A DNA stretch of 34,156 bases from Rhodobacterales bacterium RIFCSPHIGHO2_02_FULL_62_130 (GCA_001828855.1 MHZT01000010.1:1-34156), one strand, 5' to 3'. Shown: positions 7,744 to 16,227, counted from the stretch's first letter. Notes: generated from the sequence alone by a model not told the origin. Translations and numbers: made by a program.

Positions 7744-9290
7744 GCTCCGTTCCCTCCCCGTTCGATGTTTCCATTTGCCTTCGCAGCGCCGTCAGCGCCG
7801 GGAACGGCCAGCGCCATCACCTGTTCGGGCGTGGCCGCGTCGCGCGGCAGATCGCCCTGCAGGCGGCCTTCCGACATGACGAGAACCCGATGGCACAGGC
7901 CCAGAACCTCTTCGAGTTCCGACGAAATCACGATGACGCTGATCCCGCTTGCCGCCAGCCCGCGGATGATTTCGTAGATCGCCATCTTGGCGCCCACGTC
8001 GACCCCGCGCGTCGGTTCATCGACGATGAACACACGCGGGGTTTTCACCAGCCATTTGGCCAGCAGAACCTTTTGCTGATTGCCGCCCGACATGGAGTTG
8101 ACCGGCAAACCCATCTGGCCGCGAATGTCGAAACGTTCTTTCTGGCGGCTGCCCAACGCGTCGATCCTCGACGGAAACACCATCCCGGCACGCGTCAGAC
8201 TGCGCTCCCAAGGCTGGGCGATGTTGCGCGCCGCCGACTGATCCAGCGACAGGCCCAGACCCTTGCGGTCCTCGGACACCATGACGATGCCCGCCTCGAT
8301 CGCATCGCGAGGCGACGATAGACGCAGCACACGACCATCCAGCCGGATTTCACCGGCCTCGATCGGATCCGCCCCCGACAACGCCCGGCCAACTTCCGAC
8401 CTCCCCGCGCCGATCAGCCCGGCCAGCCCCAGAATTTCGCCCTGCCGCAAATCAAAGGAAATGTCGCGGAAGGCCCGGCCGCGCGACAGGCCGCGCACCT
8501 GCAACACCACGTTCTCACCCGAAGGTTCTGGCGCGCGGTGTTCAAAAGTGAACTCGCGGCCCACCATGCCGTTGATCATCTTTTCCTTCGTCACCGACGC
8601 GCCGTCCCAGTCGGCCACGCGATTGCCATCGCGGAAGCAGACAACGTGGTCGGCAATGGTCATGATTTCGTCCAACCGGTGCGACACGTAGATGATCGCG
8701 GTGCCGTTCTGTTTCAAAAGCCGGACCTGTTCAAAGATCAGCTCGGCATCCGCCTCGCCCAAAGAGGCGGTCGGTTCGTCAAAGATCACGTAGCGCGGCT
8801 TGCGCAAAAGCGCCTTGCAGATCTCGATCCCCTGCTGCACCGCCATCGACAACCCGCGCACAACGCGGTTCGGGTCGACGTTCACGCCCAGCGCCCGCAA
8901 GATCTCGCGCGACTGGCGCACCATTTCGGCGCGATCGACACGGCCTGCCCGGGTGGGCTGGCGGCCCAGAAAGATGTTTTCCGCCACGGTCAGTTCGGGC
9001 AGTAGCCGGATTTCCTGATGGATGAGTGCCACGCCGTTGTGGATCGCATCGGCGGGCGATAGCGGCACGTACGGGGCGCCATCGAGCCACATCTGGCCTT
9101 CCGAGGGTTTCACCACCCCGGCAATGATGTTGTTGAAAGTGGACTTCCCAGCCCCATTTTCACCGATCAGGGCAACGACCTGTCCCGGCAAGACCGAAAA
9201 ATCGACCGATTTCAGCACCTGAATCTGGCCATAGCTCTTGCAAAGCCCACGGCAATGCAGGCCGGTCGAGTGCGGTGCGCTATCCAACAT
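7740..9290 (-). CDS. Sugar ABC transporter ATP-binding protein, RbsA-like with two ABC domains (importer 1)
   Basis: This cytoplasmic motor of a simple-sugar importer has 516 residues from the ATG at 9290, which has AGGGGG 8 bases upstream. An ATG at 9353 would add 21 residues lacking family character. Domain 1 has Walker A GENGAGKST, the divergent signature LSMAVQQGIEICKAL and Walker B YVIFDEPTASLGEAD. Domain 2 has a degenerate Walker A GLIGAGRSE, the signature MSGGNQQKVLLAKWL and VFIVDEPTRGVDVG. This asymmetry between domains is normal for the RbsA/MglA family. It overlaps the permease by four bases and follows the binding-protein gene after a hairpin. Confidence 0.95.
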   Translation of the reverse strand: MLDSAPHSTGLHCRGLCKSYGQIQVLKSVDFSVLPGQVVALIGENGAGKSTFNNIIAGVVKPSEGQMWLDGAPYVPLSPADAIHNGVALIHQEIRLLPELTVAENIFLGRQPTRAGRVDRAEMVRQSREILRALGVNVDPNRVVRGLSMAVQQGIEICKALLRKPRYVIFDEPTASLGEADAELIFEQVRLLKQNGTAIIYVSHRLDEIMTIADHVVCFRDGNRVADWDGASVTKEKMINGMVGREFTFEHRAPEPSGENVVLQVRGLSRGRAFRDISFDLRQGEILGLAGLIGAGRSEVGRALSGADPIEAGEIRLDGRVLRLSSPRDAIEAGIVMVSEDRKGLGLSLDQSAARNIAQPWERSLTRAGMVFPSRIDALGSRQKERFDIRGQMGLPVNSMSGGNQQKVLLAKWLVKTPRVFIVDEPTRGVDVGAKMAIYEIIRGLAASGISVIVISSELEEVLGLCHRVLVMSEGRLQGDLPRDAATPEQVMALAVPGADGAAKANGNIERGGNGA

Positions 9291-9325
9291 TCTCTTTGCC
9301 CCCTGCATTGCGGTTTGCTTTGGTC

Positions 9326-9351
9326 GCGGGCCCGGCTGGTACCGGACCCGC
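9326..9351 (-). other. Intercistronic hairpin after binding-protein gene
   Basis: GCGGGTCCGG and CCGGGCCCGC pair around a 6-base loop with one mismatch, between the stop of the binding-protein gene and the ATPase gene. There is no T tract. Such hairpins in ABC operons commonly protect the 5' transcript and raise binding-protein output. A similar one is present in the second importer operon at 24110-24134. Confidence 0.6.
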
Positions 9352-9362
9352 AATAGATTGAC

Positions 9363-10337
9363 TTACTTCATGGCTTCCGCGGCCGGGCCATAGAAATCGG
9401 CCGGCGAGACGGAGCCGACATTCTCGGCGGTGACCAGAACGGTGTCTTGATACTGCAGTTCCGGCACGGTTTCGCCGTTCAGCACCTTGATCGCGTTCTC
9501 GACGCCCATCTGGCCCATCTTGTAAGGGATCTGGGCCATGGTTGCCTGGGTCAGCCCGTCCTTGATGCCGTCGAACATGGTCGGGAAGCCGTCGATGCCG
9601 ACCGAGATCAGATCGGTGCGGCCAGCCTCACGGGCAGCTTTGGCCGCGCCCAGCGACATGGCATCGCTTTCGGCAAAGACGGCGGCCAGATCGGGGTTGG
9701 CGGTCAGGATGTTCTGGGTGGCCTTGAAGGCTTCGGTCTCATCCCAGTTGGCGGTCTGTTCGGCGACAACCTTGATATCGGGATAGTTCGCCAGGGCTTC
9801 CTGACAGCCTTGGGTGCGCTGAATTTCGGCGGTGGAGCCGAGAACGCCGTGCAGAATGGCAATCTGGCCCTTTCCGCCCATCTGGTCGAACATCCAGGTG
9901 CACAGATCCCGCGCGGCCTTGACGCTGTCGGTGGCGATATAGGTGGCGAGTTCGCCTGCACCCGATTCCGGGCGCTGGTCCACGGCGATCACAGGAACAC
10001 CGGCCTTGTTCGCAGCCTTCACGCCCGCCGCCGCAGCGGTGCTGTCTTGCGAGATGAAAACCAGCGCGCCGATGTTCTGCACCAGAAGGTTGTTCACCTG
10101 ATTGACCTGCTCACGCCCGTCGTTGTTGGCGACAGCGACGGCCACTTCATAACCAGCGGCTTCGGCGGCGGCTTTCATCCCTTCCAGGGCAGCGACATAA
10201 AACAGCGATTTCTGGTCCGCGACGGCAATGCCGATCACAGGCTTTTCTTCCGCAATGGCCGAGACCGGAGCGAGGGTCATGGCGCACGCAGCGCCGAGCA
10301 GTCCACGCAATATCGCGCGCTTGGTAGCATTCATCAT
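9363..10337 (-). CDS. Periplasmic sugar-binding protein, RbsB-like (importer 1)
   Basis: This 324-residue substrate-binding protein of the Peripla_BP_4 family is exported to the periplasm. A Sec signal peptide (KRAILRGLLGAACAMTLAPVSAIA) is predicted to be cut after about residue 29 before EEKPVIGIAVAD. The mature part shows the family pattern QVNNLLVQNIGALVFISQDSTAA, VIAVDQRPESGAGELATYIATDS, GKGQIAILHG and AVFAESDAMSLGAAKAAREAG. The start follows AGGAGG by nine bases. The ligand is unknown; RbsB relatives bind ribose, xylose, allose, polyols and AI-2. It is the first gene of the importer block embedded inside the large operon, and E2 ends 71 bases upstream. Confidence 0.94.
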   Translation of the reverse strand: MMNATKRAILRGLLGAACAMTLAPVSAIAEEKPVIGIAVADQKSLFYVAALEGMKAAAEAAGYEVAVAVANNDGREQVNQVNNLLVQNIGALVFISQDSTAAAAGVKAANKAGVPVIAVDQRPESGAGELATYIATDSVKAARDLCTWMFDQMGGKGQIAILHGVLGSTAEIQRTQGCQEALANYPDIKVVAEQTANWDETEAFKATQNILTANPDLAAVFAESDAMSLGAAKAAREAGRTDLISVGIDGFPTMFDGIKDGLTQATMAQIPYKMGQMGVENAIKVLNGETVPELQYQDTVLVTAENVGSVSPADFYGPAAEAMK

Positions 10338-10408
10338 AACCGGGTTCCTCCTGTTGGGTTATGTTAGGTCTTATTCTCGACAGAAATCACGATGAATTTG
10401 TCGGGTTT

Positions 10409-11080
10409 TCAGGTTGTGCAGCCTTCGAGGATGTCCTTCACGACGCCCAGGAAACGGGCGGCGAGTGCGCCATCGACGGCGCGATGGTCGCAGGTCAGGG
10501 AAAAGGCGCTGATCGGCCGCCATTCCGGAGCACCGTCATTCCACACCTGAATGGTGCGGGTCGATCCGACCGCCAGAATGCCCACCTGCGGCGGGTTCAG
10601 AATGGCCGTGAACTGGCGGACATCGAACATACCAAGGTTGGACACCGTGAAGGTGCCCCCCACGACCTCGGAAACCGAGATGCTGCCGGTCCGCACCTTT
10701 TCCACCAGCGCCTTGCGGCGTTCGGCGATCCCGTCCAGCGACAGGCCATCGGCCCCGTGGATCACCGGAACCGTCAATCCGCGCGGCGACGCCACCGCCA
10801 GGCCCACATTCGCCACCGCATATTCATGCACGGCGTCATCGCGAAAATGGGCGTTCATCGCCGGAAACTGGATCAGAGCCTTGGCACAGGCGGACAAGAT
10901 GATATCCGTGACCGTGACACCGGGGCGGCGCTGGCCCAGCGCATGCTGCATGTCGATATCGACAACGATGTTGAACTGCGGCGCCGACCATGCCGCAAGC
11001 ATCGCGCGCGACATGACCTTTTCGGTCTTGGTCAGGGGGCGCACGGCCACCTGCGGATCAGGGTTCAGGGTGACGGTCAT
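10409..11080 (-). CDS. Stand-alone catalytic domain of a dihydrolipoamide acyltransferase (E2)
   Basis: This 223-residue protein consists only of the 2-oxoacid_dh acyltransferase domain, which moves an acyl group from the lipoyl arm to coenzyme A. The catalytic motif DHRAVDG places the active His at H199 and Asp at D203. The fold-specific GGTFTVSNLGMFDVRQFTAILNPPQVGILAVG and VTDIILSACAKALIQFPAMNAHF are present. Normal E2 chains of 370-550 residues carry one to three lipoyl domains and a peripheral-subunit-binding domain in front; both are missing here. The start at 11080 is preceded by AAGGGG and sits 9 bases after the aldolase stop, so it is a complete gene and not a truncation. The lipoyl domain is encoded separately at 13771-14013. 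Confidence 0.93.
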   Translation of the reverse strand: MTVTLNPDPQVAVRPLTKTEKVMSRAMLAAWSAPQFNIVVDIDMQHALGQRRPGVTVTDIILSACAKALIQFPAMNAHFRDDAVHEYAVANVGLAVASPRGLTVPVIHGADGLSLDGIAERRKALVEKVRTGSISVSEVVGGTFTVSNLGMFDVRQFTAILNPPQVGILAVGSTRTIQVWNDGAPEWRPISAFSLTCDHRAVDGALAARFLGVVKDILEGCTT

Positions 11081-11089
11081 GGCTGCCCC

Positions 11090-11950
11090 TTACGCCGCAA
11101 GTTCAAGGGCGGATTTGCCGATGCATCCATAGGACTTCATCTTGTCGATGGTCGCGTCGATCATACGGGTGCGGCCTTCGGCCATAGCTTCCTCCAACTG
11201 GCGGTCGCCCTTGGCCCAGATTGATTCAAACCCAGAGCGGAAGGCATGGCGCAGATCGGTGTCGGCGTTGAACTTGTGAACACCGGCGGCGCGGGCTTCA
11301 TCCACTTCGCGCTGGGTCAGACCCGAGGCGCCGTGCAGCACCAGCGGAATGCCGGTTGCCGCCTTGATGTCCTTGATGCGCTGGATGTTGATCGGCTCCA
11401 GCGGGATGCCCGGCACAACGCCATGCACGATGCCAACCGAGATCGCCAGATAATCGATACCGGTCTCGGCCACAAAGCGGCGGGCTTCTTCGACATCCGT
11501 ATAATAGTCTTCCCAGTTGACCGACTGGCCCACATCCGGAATCTTGCCCAACTCGGCCTCGACCGGAATGCCGAAGGCGTGGGCGATTTCCACGATCTTG
11601 CGGGTGGTGGCGATGTTTTCCTCAAACGGCAGATGCGCCCCGTCGTACATCACCGACTTGAAGCCCAGCTTGATGGCTTCCAGCACCTCATCCCATGACC
11701 CGTGATCCAGGTGGATCACATATTCCGCATTCGACTTTTCCGCGATGCGCTTGGTCATCTCGAAGGCGCGGCGCACGCCCATATGCGGGATGATCGCGCG
11801 ACCGACCTGCAGGAAGATCGGCGACGAGGACCGTTCGGCGGCCCATACCAGCGCTTCGGTCGTCTCTTCGTTGTGCATGTTGTAGGCCCCAACCGCATAG
11901 CCACCGCGGCGGGCGTTTTCGATCATGGACCGGGGGTTCGACTGTTGCAT
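11090..11950 (-). CDS. Class II (zinc) ketose-bisphosphate aldolase, FbaA/GatY/KbaY family
   Basis: This 286-residue enzyme would cleave a ketose phosphate into dihydroxyacetone phosphate and an aldehyde. Zinc ligands by family alignment are H83 in HLDHGS, H176 in VGIVHG and H206 in LVLHGASG. The catalytic Asp is D82, and the phosphate-binding segment is FNADTDLRHAF. The start at 11950 (MQQSNPRSMIENARRG) has GGAG 8 bases upstream; the open frame extends to 12154 but the added residues overlap glpD and lack family similarity. It lies 20 bases after the glpD-like gene, so oxidation of a phosphorylated polyol to a ketose phosphate followed by aldol cleavage is a natural reading. Confidence 0.92.
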   Translation of the reverse strand: MQQSNPRSMIENARRGGYAVGAYNMHNEETTEALVWAAERSSSPIFLQVGRAIIPHMGVRRAFEMTKRIAEKSNAEYVIHLDHGSWDEVLEAIKLGFKSVMYDGAHLPFEENIATTRKIVEIAHAFGIPVEAELGKIPDVGQSVNWEDYYTDVEEARRFVAETGIDYLAISVGIVHGVVPGIPLEPINIQRIKDIKAATGIPLVLHGASGLTQREVDEARAAGVHKFNADTDLRHAFRSGFESIWAKGDRQLEEAMAEGRTRMIDATIDKMKSYGCIGKSALELAA

Positions 11951-11970
11951 CTTGGGGTCTCCAGAGTGGG

Positions 11971-13671
11971 TCAACCGGCCTGCACGGCGGCTGTGGTTTG
12001 CGAAAGGGAAGGATTGGACGCATTGCGCGAGGGCACGGCAAAGCGGGTGATGTAGGACAGGTATCCGTCGATTTCGGTCTGCTTGCGCGCCTCCGACCAG
12101 CCAAGGCGACGCGCCAGAAGGTCGGCAGCGCTGTCCAGCACGTCCCGCCCGCATGAGCCATTCAGACCCACCATGATGCGTCGGATCAGAGCATCGGTCA
12201 GTGTGCGACAGAATTCGTGTTCAAAGGTAAAGACGAGTTCGGCACCGATCGCACCGCTATCCGGATCAAAGACCGCCAGCAGGCTTGCGTCTTCGCGGCC
12301 CAGTTCCAGAACGTCAGCCGCGCGCGACCCGTAGATCGACACCAGACGATCAATGATGGCGGAATCGACAGGAAAGCTCAGCTTCAGATCGCGGGCGAAT
12401 TGCGCGGCATCGGCAATCCGTGCACCGGGGAACAGGACCGAGCGGGTGGTGCAGGCGGGCGCCTTTTTGCCCAACATACGGAACACCAGATCGACGGTTT
12501 CTTCGGCCAGACTGCGATAGGTGGTCAGCTTGCCGCCGATGATAGACAGCAGGCCCGGATGGTGAGGCGCGTGATCGTGGATCACATGGCTGCGCGGCAC
12601 CTTCCATTCGCTTTGCGCGGGCACATAGGGCAAGGGCCGCACGCCGCTGTAGGTATAGACCACATCCGCAGGCGTCAGGTTCGCGCCGGGGATCAGCTGG
12701 TTCACCTCGCCCAGCAGATATTCCATCTCCGACGGGTCAGCCTTGGCGGTGTCGGGGTCTTCCTCGAATTTCTTGTCGGTGGTGCCGATCATATAGCGAT
12801 CCCCCCACGGGATCACCAAAACCAGACGGCCATCAGCACGGGATTCGTAATAGACCACATCCTTGGGCGCACCGGGAAAGGGGTTGACGATCAGGTGGCT
12901 GCCCTTGGCCCCGCCAATATGGCGGCGTTCATTGGCATGTCCGTCGCCCAGCACCACATCGACCCATGGGCCAGCAGCATTGATGACGATAGAGCCTTTC
13001 AGGGTATGGCGGCTGCCATCCAGCATGTCGGTAAAGTGAACGCCCGCGATGCGGCCGCCCTCACGCAGGAACCCCTCCACCTTTGACCAGGTGTAGATAT
13101 GCGCCCCATCCGCATGGGCCGCGAGGGTGATCTCGGTGCAAAGCCGTTCGGACCAGACAACCTGCCCGTCCATGAAGATCGCCGATCCACGCAGCCCATC
13201 TTTGGACATGCCCGGAAACCGTTCCAGCGTCTTGCTGCGCGACAGGATCTTGTGCGTCACCGTGCTTTTGTCGAACGACAGGATGTCATAGGCCAGCATC
13301 GCAATTCGGATCATCCAAGCGGGGCGCGCGTTATGCTTGTAAAGCGGCATCATCAGCGGGACGGGTTTGACGATATGGGGCGCAAGGCGGAAAAGGAGCT
13401 CGCGTTCCCGCAAAGACTCGCGCACCAACGCGATGTCGCCCTGCTCCAGATAACGCAGTCCGCCGTGGATCAAACGGCCAGACCAACTTGAGGTGCCGCT
13501 GCCGATGTCTTCCTTCTCGACCAGCGCCACCCGCAGCCCACGTGCTGCCGCATCCCGCGCAATACCGGCCCCGTTGCAGCCCGCACCGATGACGATCAAA
13601 TCGTAGACCGAGTCCACCGGCGTGGCGGCGGCTTTGGCATCAAGAGCGTGAACGTTTGGAACCTGTTGCAT
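11971..13671 (-). CDS. glpD: FAD-dependent glycerol-3-phosphate dehydrogenase family protein (GlpD-like)
   Basis: This 566-residue membrane-associated flavoprotein oxidises a polyol phosphate and feeds electrons to quinone. The FAD motif is VIGAGCNGAGIARDAAARG, followed by the GlpD signature SGRLIHGGLRYLEQGD and the downstream signature IGGKLTTYRSLAEE. The C-terminal region is DAO_C-like (LVFTFEHEFCRTLTDALIRR). Classical GlpD is about 500 residues; the extra length is mainly at both ends. The same family includes erythritol-4-phosphate dehydrogenase EryB, so the substrate need not be glycerol-3-phosphate. Its place beside an aldolase and FGGY kinases favours a larger polyol phosphate or a specialised GlpD. 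A 100-base gap with hairpins separates it from the lipoyl gene. Confidence 0.92.
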   Translation of the reverse strand: MQQVPNVHALDAKAAATPVDSVYDLIVIGAGCNGAGIARDAAARGLRVALVEKEDIGSGTSSWSGRLIHGGLRYLEQGDIALVRESLRERELLFRLAPHIVKPVPLMMPLYKHNARPAWMIRIAMLAYDILSFDKSTVTHKILSRSKTLERFPGMSKDGLRGSAIFMDGQVVWSERLCTEITLAAHADGAHIYTWSKVEGFLREGGRIAGVHFTDMLDGSRHTLKGSIVINAAGPWVDVVLGDGHANERRHIGGAKGSHLIVNPFPGAPKDVVYYESRADGRLVLVIPWGDRYMIGTTDKKFEEDPDTAKADPSEMEYLLGEVNQLIPGANLTPADVVYTYSGVRPLPYVPAQSEWKVPRSHVIHDHAPHHPGLLSIIGGKLTTYRSLAEETVDLVFRMLGKKAPACTTRSVLFPGARIADAAQFARDLKLSFPVDSAIIDRLVSIYGSRAADVLELGREDASLLAVFDPDSGAIGAELVFTFEHEFCRTLTDALIRRIMVGLNGSCGRDVLDSAADLLARRLGWSEARKQTEIDGYLSYITRFAVPSRNASNPSLSQTTAAVQAG

Positions 13672-13710
13672 GATAGCCTTCGTCTTGTCGCGAAAGTGTT
13701 GGAATTCTGG

Positions 13711-13767
13711 TCCCGGGGTCAGCGAGGGAGCGCGCCAGCCCCGGGAAAGCCCCTTACGAAAAGGGGG
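13711..13767 (-). other. Paired hairpins between lipoyl-domain gene and glpD
   Basis: An 8-bp perfect stem TCCCGGGG/CCCCGGGA (13711-13718 with 13739-13746, 20-base loop) is followed by a 6-bp CCCCTT/AAGGGG stem (13750-13755 with 13761-13766). No T run follows on the minus strand. They could attenuate or process the long transcript after the first three genes of the operon. Confidence 0.5.
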
Positions 13768-13770
13768 TAA

Positions 13771-14013
13771 TCAGGCGTCGGTTTCGATGTAGGCGATGAT
13801 ATCGCGGCACTTGGCCTCGGTGCCTTCGGGCACCAGAATTTCGACCAGAATGCCTGAGGCGGGGGATTCAAGTTCCTGCGTCGCCTTTTCGGCTTCGATC
13901 TCGGCCAAAGGCTCATCTTCCTCAATCCGCTCACCGACTTTTTTCAGCCAGCTGGTGATGGTGCCTTCGCTCATACCCATGCCCCACTGGGGCAACAGAA
14001 CTTCAACTTTCAT
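13771..14013 (-). CDS. Stand-alone lipoyl-domain (biotinyl/lipoyl attachment) carrier protein
   Basis: This 80-residue protein is a single lipoyl domain. The lipoylated lysine is K43 in EIEAEKATQEL, where family E2s usually read ETDKA. The hallmark first strand and loop LLPQWGMGMSEGTITSWLKKVGE and the closing ESPASGILVEILVPEGTEAKCRDIIAYIE are complete. The gene starts with AGGAGA seven bases before its ATG and ends at a proper stop, with no acyltransferase domain attached. It lies directly after E1 beta, so it most likely carries the acyl group from E1 to the free E2 domain at 10409. Lipoyl synthase, the enzyme that would modify it, is encoded nearby at 18829. Confidence 0.95.
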   Translation of the reverse strand: MKVEVLLPQWGMGMSEGTITSWLKKVGERIEEDEPLAEIEAEKATQELESPASGILVEILVPEGTEAKCRDIIAYIETDA

Positions 14014-14034
14014 GGGAATTCTCCTGTCTGCGGT

Positions 14035-15033
14035 TCAGTGGCCGCGAACCTTGCGGATCGCGTCGATGATCTTTTCCTTGGTGGGATACATGTGCCGCTC
14101 CAGCGCCGGGCTGAACGGGATCTGCATGTTCAGCGCCGTTACGCGGATGATCGGCGCCTTGAGGTAGGGCTGGGCTTTTTCCGCCACGATGGCCGATATT
14201 TCGGCAGCCGCGCCGCAGGTGCGGTGGGCAGGTTCTGCGATGACCAGACGACCGGTTTTCTTGACGGACTCAATGATCGAGGCGCTGTCCAAAGGCACCA
14301 GCGTGCGCGGGTCGATCACCTCGCAGGAGACACCCTCCTCGGCCATTGCGTCTGCCGCCTGCAGTGCCAGCGGCAGGGAGCCGGAGATGCCCACCACCGT
14401 CACATCGCTGCCTTCACGGCGGATGCGCGCCTTGCCGAAGGGCACCCAGTATTCTTCGTCCGGCACTTCTTCCTTCTGGCCCCACAAGGGAACCGCCTCG
14501 AAGATCAGAACTGGATCGTCGCTGTCCACCGCCGAGCGCATCAGCCCCTTGGCATCCGAGGCCGAGGCCGGGGCCAGAATTTTAAGGCCCGGAATAGTCA
14601 TGAACATCGAATAGGGGCGGTCCGAATGGTGCGCGCCGGTGTTCAGCCCGTAGAACATGGCCGAGCGGAACACGACCGGGATCGAGCTTTGGCCGCCGAA
14701 CATGTAGCGGTTCTTGGCCGCCTGGTTCACGAACTGGTCCATCGCCATGTAAAGGAAGCTGGAATAGGACAGATCCACGATGGGGCGCAGGCCGGTCATG
14801 GCCGCACCAATGGCAGCCCCCACCATCGCCTCTTCGGAAATCGGCGTGTTGCGGATGCGCATTTTGCCAAACTGCTCGACAAAATCACCCGACTCTGCAC
14901 GCTGCTTGCTTTCGCCGGTGGTGCCGTAGACGTTCGCCTCGACATCCTCGCCGATAATGATCACGCGCTTGTCGGCCTGCATGGCCTCACGCTGGGCGGC
15001 ACCGATGGCACCGATATAGGTCATGACGCTCAA
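14035..15033 (-). CDS. Thiamine-diphosphate-dependent dehydrogenase E1 component, beta subunit (AcoB/PdhB-like)
   Basis: This is the beta chain of a heterotetrameric E1 that decarboxylates a 2-oxo acid or cleaves an acyloin and reductively acylates a lipoyl arm. It has about 330 residues, with the transketolase pyrimidine-binding domain (IIIGEDVEANVYGTTGES, NTPISEEAMVGAAIGAAMTGLRPIVDL, FLYMAMDQFVNQAAK) and the transketolase C domain (VTVVGISGSLPLALQAADAMAEEGVSCEVIDPRTLVPLD). The drawn start is a TTG with GGAGG seven bases upstream that overlaps the E1 alpha stop; the ATG three codons later (15024) is the alternative. Sequence style is closer to acetoin dehydrogenase than to housekeeping pyruvate dehydrogenase. 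Confidence 0.93.
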   Translation of the reverse strand: MSVMTYIGAIGAAQREAMQADKRVIIIGEDVEANVYGTTGESKQRAESGDFVEQFGKMRIRNTPISEEAMVGAAIGAAMTGLRPIVDLSYSSFLYMAMDQFVNQAAKNRYMFGGQSSIPVVFRSAMFYGLNTGAHHSDRPYSMFMTIPGLKILAPASASDAKGLMRSAVDSDDPVLIFEAVPLWGQKEEVPDEEYWVPFGKARIRREGSDVTVVGISGSLPLALQAADAMAEEGVSCEVIDPRTLVPLDSASIIESVKKTGRLVIAEPAHRTCGAAAEISAIVAEKAQPYLKAPIIRVTALNMQIPFSPALERHMYPTKEKIIDAIRKVRGH

Positions 15034-16034
15034 AGCACGTCCTCCAGTTCGTATTTGTCGCTGTAGAGATCCTGGAAGGCGACGCTGGCATCAGGATCAG
15101 GGCTTTCGATGGCAAAGGTCGCGCAGTCTTCAACCTCTTGCGCGATGGCCGCTTCCAGCGCGTCCATCTCGTCGGGCGTCGCGCGCTTCATATCGACCAG
15201 ATATTCGCGGAACATCTTGATAGGATCACGTGACAGCCACAGCTCCCGCTCGGCCTGATCGCGGTAATCGATGTTGATCCGCAAGCCTTCGGAATGTTCG
15301 CGGAAGCGGTAGGTCATCACCTCGATCAGCGTCGGGCCTTCACCGCGACGGCCACGGGCCACGGCCTCGGACACTGCCTCATAGACGTCCAACACCTCTT
15401 GACCGTTCTCGACGCGCACGCCCGGCATGCCGAAACCGGCGGCCCGGTCCACGATGCGCCCGCCGGTCACGGTATGGGCAGGGGTGGACAGCGCGTAATG
15501 GTTGTTTTCGCACAGGAAGATGACCGGCAGCTTCCACGCCGAGGCAAGGTTCATCGATTCATACAGCACGCCCTGATTGGCCGCGCCGTCGCCGAAAAAG
15601 CACATCGCCACGCGGTCTTCGCCCAGCACCTGCGCCGAAAGGCCCGCACCTGCCGCAATCGGAATGGACGACCCGGTGATGCCAGACTCCCCAAGGCTGC
15701 CCACGGCGTAATCGGCTAAATGCAACGAGCCGCCCTTGCCTTTGCACACGCCCGTCGCCTTGCCGACAAGCTCAGCCATCAGCGGCCCGAGGGGCGAGCC
15801 CATGCCAATCGGGTGGCCGTGGCTGCGATGGTTTCCGGTCATGTGATCACCGGGGCGCAGCGCCATGCAGGCACCCACAACCTGGGCTTCCTGCCCGATG
15901 CTCGTATGCACCGTTCCAGGGATGTAGCCGCGCTTCACCATCTTGGAGGCGCGTTCGTCGAAAAGGCGGATGCGCAACATGCGACGCTGCATTTCAAGCA
16001 GGGTTTCCGTCGGGAGATTGGGGCGCGATGTCAT
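15030..16034 (-). CDS. Thiamine-diphosphate-dependent dehydrogenase E1 component, alpha subunit (AcoA/PdhA-like)
   Basis: This 334-residue E1 alpha subunit has the thiamine diphosphate and magnesium motif CFFGDGAANQGVLYESMNLASAWKLPVIFLCENN. It also shows the family N-terminus LEMQRRMLRIRLFDERASKMVKRG and the active-site loop around HLADYAVGSLGESGITGSSIPIA and YRFREHSEG. The start at 16034 (MTSRPNLP) has GGAG five bases upstream; the open frame extends further but crosses the promoter region. It is the first gene of the thirteen-gene operon and has a SorC-type operator 22 bases upstream. Pairing with E1 beta is by a four-base overlap. The acceptor could be a 2-oxo acid or an acyloin derived from the sugar. 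Confidence 0.94.
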   Translation of the reverse strand: MTSRPNLPTETLLEMQRRMLRIRLFDERASKMVKRGYIPGTVHTSIGQEAQVVGACMALRPGDHMTGNHRSHGHPIGMGSPLGPLMAELVGKATGVCKGKGGSLHLADYAVGSLGESGITGSSIPIAAGAGLSAQVLGEDRVAMCFFGDGAANQGVLYESMNLASAWKLPVIFLCENNHYALSTPAHTVTGGRIVDRAAGFGMPGVRVENGQEVLDVYEAVSEAVARGRRGEGPTLIEVMTYRFREHSEGLRINIDYRDQAERELWLSRDPIKMFREYLVDMKRATPDEMDALEAAIAQEVEDCATFAIESPDPDASVAFQDLYSDKYELEDVL

Positions 16035-16055
16035 GGCAACTCCGGTTTGATACTT

Positions 16056-16077
16056 TTGTGCATTGCTTGAACATTTG
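16056..16077 (-). promoter_or_regulatory. SorC-type operator, site 1 (dehydrogenase operon)
   Basis: The dyad is TGTGC-N7-GAACA at 16057-16073, one mismatch from the perfect TGTTC-N7-GAACA, with conserved flanks (TT before, TTTG after). It overlaps the proposed -10 of the E1 alpha promoter, a position suited to repression. Confidence 0.7.
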
Positions 16078-16227
16078 TAGCGATTGTTTTTTGAATCTGG
16101 CAAGCCCCAATTTTTGCGAACGACAAAATTCTTGCCGGCCAAGGGCGAGCCTTGGAATTTTCTGCGTAGTTTCTTTCTGTTAGAATGATGGCTGCACTGG
16201 ATTTTGGCGGGCCGCCGGTCTATGAAT

